Both the position numbers and the translations under genes were made by a program. From the NCBI GenBank assembly GCA_963970005.1, contig CAXAMN010026395.1:252853-316852 (forward strand): a stretch of DNA of 64,000 nucleotides, read 5' to 3'. Position 1 is the stretch's first letter; each line of letters begins with the position of its first letter. Of the stretch, positions 1-10,900 are shown in pieces. The stretch is from Durusdinium trenchii (taxonomy: Eukaryota; Sar; Dinophyceae; Suessiales; Symbiodiniaceae). The notes under the pieces were generated by a model that was not told the origin of the DNA, searched no databases, and worked only from the letters and a program-made list of their open reading frames with translations.

Positions 1-1963
1 TGCCAGGTTTGGTTGAAGAAGGTCGGAGCAAAAGCATGGGCCGCGGTGAGCCCGATGTGAAGTTCCCTAGAAACTTGTTATTTCGTCCATCAAGCTATGG
101 TGATGTCATCTCCAGGACTCGTTCTGGGCCTTTGTTCCCACATAGCCACCCGTTGGGTGTGTGTTGTTGGACAACTAGTGGATGCTTTTTTTCCATGTCC
201 CTTCCTTCCTACCTCAAATAGATCCCTTTCTGTCTCAGTAGGACACACGGCTGGTCACGATCGTCTTCTTCGATTCTCGTTGGTGCTGCCTTGAAGCGAG
301 ACCAGACGGTATCACTGGGCGAGACCTGGGTTTGGTCTCATTTGATGTCCTATGTTGGTCCTGTTGTCCTATGGGTATGCATACAGCATATATACTTATC
401 AGCATATAGTAATGCATAATTAATGCATATATCAGCATATACTTATCTTACTTAACATCTTTCGTACCATGCCACACAGAGCTTCCAGTACTTCAGGATC
501 CAGGTCGGTGCTCCACTAAGTGCTGAGGTTCCAGTCAGCTGGATCTACTTGGCTCGATGCTCCTTGGTTTGGATAGTCGGCCAAAGAAAGGCGAAACGCT
601 GGGCAGGTGAATCATATGCCCCAGGGATCCAGTTGTACCTTCTCAGGTTCAGTGCGACTGGACCCTCCTGGCACCTACATAACAGTGTCTCCTTCCTCGC
701 CCAACCTGAGAAGGAATGACTGGATCCCTAGGTATGTAATCAGCTTGTGAAGGAACATGACAGTGTCGCCAATCTCGGGCGATCGAGCCGAGCCCAGAAA
801 CATCAAGAGTCACAAGACCAAGGGGAGTACCAGGGACCCGATGCAAACTGGAAGAAACATACAAAATGGATATTACAATATAATACTATGTTGTAGTGTA
901 TTATGATTATATCAAGAATGGATATTACAATATAATATCATTATATTTATGTTGTATTGTATGATTATATCAAGAATGTCCTGGAGTCTCAGTTCGTACC
1001 TCGGAAGATAGGAAGGTTTTCTTGTTCACGTCCCTTTTGTGCGGTTCGGTCGGACCCCTGAGCCACGGGTCCAAGAGTCTCCCGCGGGAGGAGGCGCGCC
1101 TCCATCGCCCCAACAGAAGGATTCCGAGAAGTTTGGCTGATCAGGTGATTTGGTCGTTTTCAACTGGGTGAATCCCCCGAACCTGGGGAATATGCATGAT
1201 TGTTTGTTCCAGGAACCCTCGACCGCAAATTCCAAGTGGAACCTTTTTGCCCCAGCGGCCATGACTTCAAGATGATCGTGAAGCATGGGAGGCTCAGCTG
1301 GGGAAAGTCTCATGACACAACCATTGAAAGCCAGGAGGCAACCTCCGGTTGCTGGGTTTGAAGAACTATGTTTGACAATGAGAGGCTGCATTGAAGGCAC
1401 CCCTCCTTGACATTTCGGGATCTGGCACCCCGACCACCAACATGGAGAACCTGGTTTGTCAGCAGGTTTGGGCGATTGATTTGAATCGCTCGATCAATTA
1501 AGGCTGCGGTTTGTAGCCCATTTCAAACAATGAAAGGCACATGTGGAGTCGGGTGCATTTTGTGTGGAGGATTAACGAGGTTGGGGTTCCGGTTCCAATC
1601 GATCAGTCACTAGAAGCTCTATAGAAGGGTGTCAATCCCATGACAGAGAGTATTTCCAACCTCAGTCGGAACATCCCAGGAGTTTCCCTTCTTTCTGTTT
1701 TTTTGGTATTTGTGTTGTTGTTTGTCCTCAAACTAACATGGCACAACCATGTTATTTATTTTTCACGGCAGGATTCAGGATTCTTTGGAACCATCACTCC
1801 CTCAATTGCAGATGACCCGTTTGGGGCTCCTGGCATACATCCTCAGGTTCGGTATGACTGGGCCCTCCTGCCAGCCACAGTCCCACTTTCGAAGGTACGA
1901 CTGGAGCCCGTTTGGGCCCAAACGGGTCAGGAGGGCCACCCTAACCAACCAAACGCCTCCAAG
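1..1963. other. Upstream region without an assigned gene
   Basis: No exon could be assigned. A 124-codon open frame on the minus strand (1400-1026) is not recognised. AT-rich direct repeats lie near 866-975 (an 'atggatattacaatataat' motif occurs twice), and copies of the 'ggtacgactgga' repeat appear near 1848 and 1892. The missing 5' exons of the phosphotransferase gene that begins at 1964 may lie here. Confidence 0.5.
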
Positions 1964-1988
1964 GAGAAGATGGATCCTTTCTGGACAG
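1964..1988 (+). CDS. CDP-alcohol phosphotransferase exon A (25-nt microexon)
   Basis: Follows acceptor ccaag; encodes EKMDPFWT and ends in phase 1 at donor GTCTCT. Joined to exon B it gives a PFW...IPRS..PN stretch, as in the family just before the first conserved Pro-Asn. Confidence 0.6.
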
Positions 1989-4900
1989 GTCTCTTCGCCG
2001 CATGCGGTCGCCCTCCCGTGCGGTCGCCCTCGCGTGCGGTCGCGCTTGCAGCTACGTGAGAGCCGAAGGTGATCGACGGGACTGGACGTGGTGCTTTGCG
2101 GCAGGGACCTGGACCCAGCTTTGTGTACTATAGACAATGTGATCATGACCCTACAAAAGCAGGTATATATGTACTTGTTTGTACCCATTTTCTGAAGTAC
2201 TCTGAGGCTCTAGGGACACGTGTATGGAGTGTTTGGGAGAGTTTTTTAAAGCTGGAGTCTTCTTTCTACAGTCAGTGTGCATCAACTCAACCAACTCAGC
2301 AGATGAACGTTGAACCCACTCAACCGTTAGCTTTTCGGCAGATCAAACAGGAGGCATCCATGAGACTGTACTAGTTTACTTCTATATATATATATGATAC
2401 AGGGCCATCAATGGTGTTGAATGTTTGCAACTATTATCAACTATTCCATAGATGGATCATCTGGGACCAACACCAACCTCACATCGCCCACATCGAGGTG
2501 TTGCCAAGCGCATCCCGCGCTCGGTCTCGCCGAACCTCATCTCCGCCACCTGCCTGACGATGGCCGGCGCGTTTTCGATGGCCCATATAGAGCTGCCAGG
2601 TGGAAGAAGTTGTGCTTGATAGACCCCACCTCAGTGGGCAGTTAGTTTGTTTTCAACATCCATGTGCACAATTTGGGCAAATGATCTGAAGCAGTGCGGG
2701 ATGCAGAAAAACTGAGTTGCCACTGAAGTAGATTCCATTCTCATTCCACCCTCGCCTAAAGCTGAGGAGGCTAGGTGTGCAGGCTCTCATGCAGCTGGAG
2801 TTGAGGTTGATTGCCCAGGAGCTCCAAGTACCTCCAGAGAATGTGCTCGAAGGTGTTCGGGATAGGTTTCGAGGGTCAAAACAGCTTCTGAGCAAGCACT
2901 TGGAACCCTAGGGTTGATGTATTTTTACATGTGTTTACGATCACAGGAGAAAGGTATATGCTCAACTTTGATTTCGATCTGGTGGCTTCGCAAGAACGGC
3001 AAAGAACAGGCTCTTGGTCTTGGGAAGCATAGTCACTCTAATGACAGAGTTCCGCCACAAAGATGGAGTGGCTTTTGCTGATGCACTTGGTCACTTGGAT
3101 CCATCGGGAAAGTGGGAGTCACAGGATTCACTGTAGGGAACCCAGGACCTCTGTGTCGTTTTGGTGGCACTGGGTCGTTTTGGAGGCCATAACCCCTTTG
3201 ACCTGGACCGGCGGTCGTAGACCTTTCTGGTTCGATCGTTTTAGTATACTCCCTAGGGATCCAAGTAAGTACCTTCTCAGCAGGTGAAGACGGAGACACC
3301 GCTATGTAGGTGCCAGGAGGGTCCAGTCGTGCCTTCTCAGAAGGTACAACTGGATCCCTAGGGACTAAGCTTAGTATACCTTCTGAGGTCGGAGTCCTAA
3401 GGCAGCGACCCCGGGCTCCCCCACGACGTGCCCCAGGTCATCGGCGGCCTTTGTTGCGCGCTGGCCGCGGCCTTGACGGTGGTCGCCAACCGTTGCTCGG
3501 AGTGCGGGGGTGCCAGGGCAAGTGCGGCGTTGACGGAGGTCGCACATTGCAAAGCACATGGGAGCTATATGGAGCTATTGGATCCATGGTCCAAATACAG
3601 TCTATGGAGAGTATTATAGATGGCACAGACCCCAAGAGGTGGTTTTGATGGACCCCCATGCGGATCTGTTCTTCTCCCTTGAACAGCAGCTGGCTGATCG
3701 AACTTGTTGTGCTCAGCCACGTCCCCGAAGACGGAAGCCGAACAGATCCGCAAACAACGCAAGCAGGAGTCGCACCAGCTAGACCCATTCCGTGCATAGC
3801 TTGCAGAAGGGACTGGTCAGACCCTCCGTGTTGCGGCCGGACTCGACGCATGGAGCGCTCGCTCCACGCAGCCTTCGGCTGGCTGCGCGAATTGGATCCA
3901 GTTTTCATCCGAGGTATATTTATTTATGATATGCTTGGGACAGTGAATTCTCTGCCGTGCCAACAAGTGCAGCCCAGTGTGGCTTCAAGACACACACACA
4001 CACACTTGCCAGAGGAATCAGAGGAAGAAGGCTTCCAAAGCAGGGTTGCTTGTTCTGGCCCCTCTGGCTCAACGAACTTCATGTTTGTCACGTTCTTCTT
4101 GAATTACCTTTGTCTATACACTCCATGACTCCATGTAAATAGAATATTTACCATCGGTACGTTGTCTCCTCAAAGTATCCCAATGTTGGTAGTATACACA
4201 ATACATTACATGGCATGCGTGGTGTGCCATTCGGGTTGTGTATGATTTGTTTTTGTTTCCGTGTGTTTGTGTGTGTTTGTCCCATGTCGTCACGAACTTT
4301 GTCATCGGATGGGACGATGCCGAGCTGCTCTACCAAACGATGATCACAAAAGCTCTTAATATTGGCCCCCCAGAGTTGAGGATACGCTTGAAATCGGTTT
4401 TGCAAAGACATCCACATGGAAGTCACACACAAATGCTGCTAAGGTAAAGGATGTTTGCAAGCCCAACATAATATTGCACTGCAATATGCCTGTCGATCTC
4501 TGACATTTTCTGGAACATGTCCTTCCTCTTCAGGTAGATCCTGTATATGACGTACTTGGCTAGGACTTGATGGTCACGCTCTTGTAGATTGACCCGGATT
4601 CTGGGCGGCTAGAGCTTGTGCATCGACTCCGGAGATGCGGAGATCGGATCGGAAGATGGTGTTTTGCGCGATCTGTGATGAAGGTATGATCGATGTATGC
4701 CAGACAAAATGTTCGCACAGATTGGAAGGACACTTGAAAAAATCAAAACAAAAAACAGTCTCATGTGATGTTTGAAAACACGGTGGGCAAGGGGATCGCA
4801 GCTGGATGTGATGTTTTTGAACGGCCCCCGCCGCCTTTGTTCTTCCTCCGGAGCGAAGTCGCTCGTCTCCCGAGCAGAACCCGGTCGCTTCTCCCGGCTC

Positions 4901-7900
4901 CGCGGCGGCCCATCCGAGGCTGGAGACGGGCGCCCTTGTACTTTGCGGGGCCTGCGCTGATCTTCGTGCATCTGGGTCGCGTCAAACACCACCGGTCGGT
5001 GGCGTCAAACACGTTCTGAACTATAGAGTCTATAGACTTGGGGGACGCGGGTCTGGACGACCGCGGGGTTTCAAGCCGCTGTTCTTTTGTGGTTCGGGCG
5101 CGGAGGGGGTGGATGTGTGCGTGGTGAGATAATCCAGTTTAGGCGTCAAATGACATCCCGATCTCGGAGATGTAGAAGAGATGGCACCTCTTTGGGCCCT
5201 GGAGCCTTGGCGAAGTCAGAGTATATAGATCACCATGTCATTGTTTTTTTCTGATTGAACATCTTCAGGAGTCGTTCGATCGACAAATGGTATTGAAATA
5301 TTTGTTAGTTTTACTATATGCAACCCACGCCCAAGGTTGTTGGTTTTGTGTTTCAGTTATTTATCTATATATATATAACATAAATACATTTTTTTATTGC
5401 CTTTTGCGTGCAACAACTTGTGGTGATCGAGCCTGGTTTGTTGGCTTAGCAGGTTTCATAGTTGTTGTGAGGCTTGACAATTGAATGCAGTTTAGGGCCA
5501 CATGAAGGAATGCTGGATCATGAATCAGCAACTCCATGTGTCTCATGAGCGGCCACTTCATTCATTCACAAAGCCTCTTCTGAGTCAAAGGTATATTGAG
5601 TAGATCCAGACTCCTTCTCACACTGGGTGCCTTCAGTTCGATAGGCAGTGTCACTTCGATCGTTTCTGGGAACGTGAGTACGCCGGTTCGTACCGCCGAA
5701 GAACAGGAGGGTTTCACCAGGAGCATGGCCTGGAGTGCAAGGAGCATGGCCATGTCAACAAGTAACCATTTCTCATTGGGTCTATGCAATTCCAGAATTT
5801 GGGTTGCTTTGTTTCACAAGTGCTTCGTCTTGGGAACCACCATCCTTCATTTGTCGCGTGTCGTGCGGTTTTTCAGGTACATGACCTGCGATGCAGTGGA
5901 TGGGAAGCACGCACGCAACACCAAGCAGAGTACACCCTTGGGCGCGGTAGCGGCATGTCTAACGCTTCCGAGAGCGAGAGATGCCATGGTTATGCCTAAC
6001 AAGCTCCAAGTGCAGACGACGAGTCTGCGGTTTACGACCAGAAGAGAAACAAAAACAAAGAACATCAGACAAAAACGGTATAACTATATACTTGTACTCA
6101 TCTTACGAGGGTATGAAATGGCTGAATCCAGGTGCTTCCCTTAGTGCCAACACTTTCAGGTCCTTCATGGTGAACCTATGTGAACCTGCCCAGTCCACAA
6201 ACGTACGGCACTTCAGTCTGGACGCGTGCTTTGTTTGGGGTGTTTACCCGTTCATACAGCGGTTTCGCCGGGTACAAGCACCCGGACCGTCCAAGGACGC
6301 TACTAGGGGCTCCTGGCCCTACTAGTAACAAGAAGCTACGACCGGGGCTCCTGGCATCGCTACGAACGGAGCAATCGGACGCAAACCGAACGGAGTTTGT
6401 TCGCTCGAAAACATGGGACTTCGGACTAGGGACCCCCAAGCCCTCGGTCCAGAGGGTCAGGTGGACCGTCCATGGAAACTCGGTGAAGCCGAACGCACAG
6501 GTCACCGTGGTTTTTGTCGCCCACAAAGATCACAAACACAAAGCAGCTCCGAGGCAAAGACCGCCTCATGTCATTGTTGGCCTGTCCTATTACCTGTAAC
6601 AGGACCCGTAAACAAGCAAATCACTATTTTTGAACAAGGCCTTTACTAACCATCATCGTTCACCGTTACAGGTAGGATAGACCAAATTCATACATAGGTG
6701 CTTTGGCGACCCCAAGGACACTTCCTTTCGGCTCGGGTGTGACTATAGGGGCTTCCCCTGTCCTGGAGCTTTTGTTCTAGTTGAACATGATGTCTGATGT
6801 GTAGCATTTTGACATCCGTAGCGATGCTCTCCGCGGAGATGAGGAAGAGCAGCTAGCTGCTAGCTGCGTTCCGCTCCACTGATTCACCTCCGATGTCCAT
6901 CGCCTCCGTTCGGTCGGATCGAGTGGATCAGATCGACCGAAGTGGCCTCCCCTCCCCAGGTGGACCATGGCATCGATGCCTTCTGTGCCTTCACCACGGG
7001 CGTGGCCGTCACTGTGACGGCCGACCCGGCCTTGGAGGATCCATGGCTCATGCTGGCGCCTTGGCAGTAGGTGGAGTAGGTGGGGAGGGGAGGCCCAGAA
7101 CAAAGGCTGGGAGCACTGGAAGGTGGGCTGTTACATGGATCAAAAGAGGCTATATATAACATTGTAGAACTATAAATACAACCACCCATTACATCACCTT
7201 ATCCAGAATGCTTGTTCATGTCCATATGTTGGTTAGTATATCAGGAGTCTAGAGTCTATAGTCTACAGTTACATATTCTTTATAGACAGCTTATACGCAG
7301 CTTTGGACCATGCTGTTCCCACCTTCCATCACCACCAGATGAACAGCCAGACCCGCAGTTTGCCACGCCAGATGCGCTAAGCTCAGCGGCTGAGGCCTAT
7401 TGCATGTTCCACGGTGCCTGGTTTTCAGCCCAGTGGGGTGAGTTGACATGGGGCTCACTCGACCAGCGTGGCATCACAGAAGGCGAGTTCGCGTCTATGC
7501 CACTTGGGAATCGAATCGCGAGAGCTGCAAACGACAAGAATGCGAAACGCGGATTAACTTATCCTGCTCAACCATTGTGGGGGATTGGTTGCCTCACTTT
7601 ACCATACTTTACCAGGGTTTTCTGTCAGGAGCACTTGGATCAAGGGGCAACCTGCTTCATGCTCTAGGAACACATCTTGTTCACCCACATTGGGGGGGTC
7701 AGGGGTCAATTGTAGGCATATATACATGGACGGTTTCGAACATGACCCTCCAATTTCCAGGCAGGACTCATTTCTCCCCACACCTGGGTAGTGGAGGATT
7801 CCCACACACCTGGGTACTTCGGTGCCGGAGTCTTGCCTATTAGCCTCCGATTCTCGTCCTGAGGCTGGTGATTGCTTTGCCCGGGATTCTGGGACCCAAC

Positions 7901-10900
7901 TTCAGAGACCATTGGATCCCCACCTGGGTTCCCCTGCTGGGTGGCCGCAAGGCGGGGGTCGAGCCGGGGGGTGAGGGTGGGGGAATGCTGGAGGTGAGAG
8001 GTCTGCAACCCGGAAAGCAGGATGGAATGTCCCTCTTTGTTGGTTGTGTCACTATCCTATGACCTGCAACAGGACCCGTCTACAAGCAAATCACTATTTG
8101 AGGGAAAGGCCTTTACTAACCATCGTGATCCACTGTTACAGGAAAGAGGATACACACAACCTCTATATACAAAAGAGGGGGTTTGAAGTGCGAGATGGTA
8201 CACCACACTCTGTTAAGGTGTCAAAAGCTTCTTAGCCAAGACTACCCCAACAGGCAATAGAAGATATCAGCAGACAGAATCCATTTTCTTGGTGAAATTA
8301 TATAGCTCATCACTGTGGCTTTTGCAATCAATGGATGTGGGTCACCATGGCATGCCATGGCACGATGTTTCCTTCCGGAATGAGAATACACGAGAATACA
8401 CGAGTCGAGAATACGAGCGCTCAGTATGACCGTTTCAACGACTGTTTCCTTCGTTCCAGACGACCTGAGTGGTACCATCTCGATGTCTCGACCACTCAGC
8501 CCCGCACAGATCTTGCAGCCACCAACGCACCTTGACTCCGAACGGTGTGGGAGCTTTGGAACTAGGCCAACACCAGAACGCGAGGCTCAATCCTGTCCGA
8601 AAAACGGTTCGATCCTGCGCGTGTTCAACTGGAAATCCCTCCAGGTTCAGTTCGGCAAAGAATGGCAACACTACTTTGGCTTCGAAGGTAGGTTGAGGAG
8701 TCGGAGAGAACTACTCTCCAGTCCCAAAGCAACTCACGCGGAGCGTCCAGTGTTTGAGTTGCGGAACAAAACGACACCTGAACGCCGGTCATTGCAAGCC
8801 GCGGCCGTTGTGTTGGAAGGGAATGGATCTCAGCGCTGTTGGTCTGTCGGAACCTGGGCTGTTGGCAACTCTGGACCTTCAGTGACGTTTTGTTCGTGTC
8901 CCATGAAGACCACGCATGCCAGGAACCCCTGAATCTAAGACTCCAAGAGATGCAGACCATCTTCTTCAGGCTCTTTCTCACTAAGACCCGAGACTGGGGT
9001 GCTCGTCGCATGGATATGCTCAAGGCTTGCATCCACTTGGTTTTTGTATGTTCAGGCGATCTTCAGTACTTTTCATCGCCCTCATCCTTCATCCAAAGCA
9101 CCCTCCTTACGCGAATGGATCGGGGATCCACAAACAATGTCCAAAGCACCCTCCTTACCACCTGATCCCACTCATTCCACTCCATGAGTGCGGCGCATTC
9201 CACTCCATGCGATCTTGCTTCAAAACATGATATGAGATGAAGAATGGCTCCTGTATTAGTTGCAAACTCTTCTTTTGCTGACAGTCAGTAGATGCTGCGC
9301 CCACGCATCTCAATCCCACACACGACAACTGGGACTGATATATACATATCATATATATATAATATATAGTATATAAATACAGAAACCTATGCATGTATAT
9401 ATATATATATAATTGAATATATTGCGGACATCCCTCAAACCAACCAAAGGTAGGTAAATAAGATGTCTATCTTCCATGCCTGGAGCTATTTGTCAAGACA
9501 ATAGAGCTATTCTCTTCATCATCCAAACCACATCCAAGGATCTTCGTGGCACTGCTGTGCTTCTGCGTGAGTGTGTCCTTTGTGGTGCGCATCTCCGCCA
9601 AGGCGACGTGCTATGGAATGGTTGGGGCTCGGAGCCGGGAGAAGCCTATTGTTGTTTTTGGAGTCAACAAGGATAAGTACCCTGGAAAAGGGGTAAGTAA
9701 GTAATTACTTGTGTTTGGTAAGTTAGTAAGAGTCTCATGTTCTAGGGTACGAACTGGAGGCTCTAGATCGATGTGGAGAAGAGGGCAAACTGTCCGAACC
9801 GCCTCTGCAGCATTTGGTTTGGTTTCTCGCACCCGAGGTCACTTCAGACTCTAAACCTCAAGGGAGAAATTCAGAGGCCACAAAGTCGAGTTTGAGGCTT
9901 CCTTTAGCTCAGGAGATTGGCATCCCTTAGAAGCAAGCAGTTTCTTCGATTTGCAAACTTTGGAACCCATTTCACCTGTTGTTTGCGGGGGAACGCGGCG
10001 TCGCGAGACCTTCTGAGTGCCTTGGCAGGTGGAGGGAGGGATGGAGCGCTTGCAGGCGGCGGGAGCGGCGCTTTGGGGGACTGCAGAGAATGGGAGGATG
10101 TCCGGTCTCATCCGCACCGAAAAACGCGCATGGACCTGCACTGAAGCAATTTGATGCATGGACTGAGGCAACTGACACACCAAGAGGCACTGGTGACATT
10201 GACATGAGGTTCAATGTTGATCTCAAGGGCGGACATTGACACGCTCTGAGCTTGTGCAGCTTGCGCACCCACAGAGGGTGTCCCACCAACGGCCTAGAAA
10301 ACGGGACATGACCGGTACCTGAGGTGAGTCGTCGTTTTCATGTCATCTCCCGCGAGTCTTTTCCTCAATCGCATGCTCTGTAAAGCATGCTAGTCATTTG
10401 ATTGTATAGCAATGCTTCATCATTTGCACCCTCATTTCAGGGTTTCAACCCACTTGGCAAGTGATTCTATGCCCTCCGGATAGCCCATGGATCCGCAGGT
10501 CCACCTTTCCCAGGTCCATGAGTCCATGCATCCCTAGCCCCGGAGATCCAGGTAAGATCAGAAAAGCAAGGGCCTTTACGAAGTGTCGGAATAGGATACA
10601 CCCAAACTATAGCTGTTAAAGACTTAAAACCATAGACTTAGAAACCCTACAGTATCCTATACAATATCCTATAGCCGCACTATAGCCTATAGTTCCTTTA
10701 CATATAGTGGAATTCCTGGGATCCACCTGGGTAGGGTATTGGGCTCTTCATCCACCTCAAATGTTCCCTTACATCGACAAGCGGGACGTTCGAATACACA
10801 TGCCGTTGCTCCCTCTTTTTAGGGATTAATTCACTCTCCCTGAAAAACAAAAATAACATGGACATGAACCATTGTCATCGTTTCAGGGCCATTTGCCACT

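Noticed and set aside
1026-1400. 124-codon minus-strand open frame as a gene
   Set aside because: No recognisable motif, no splice context, opposite to the neighbouring gene; likely chance in GC-rich sequence.
5596-6144. 182-codon plus frame as one protein
   Set aside because: Only 5877-5949 matches a family; the rest of the frame is intron sequence on either side of the catalytic exon.
7212-7667. 151-codon plus frame as one protein
   Set aside because: The phosphotransferase exon 7395-7498 lies within it; flanking codons are intron.
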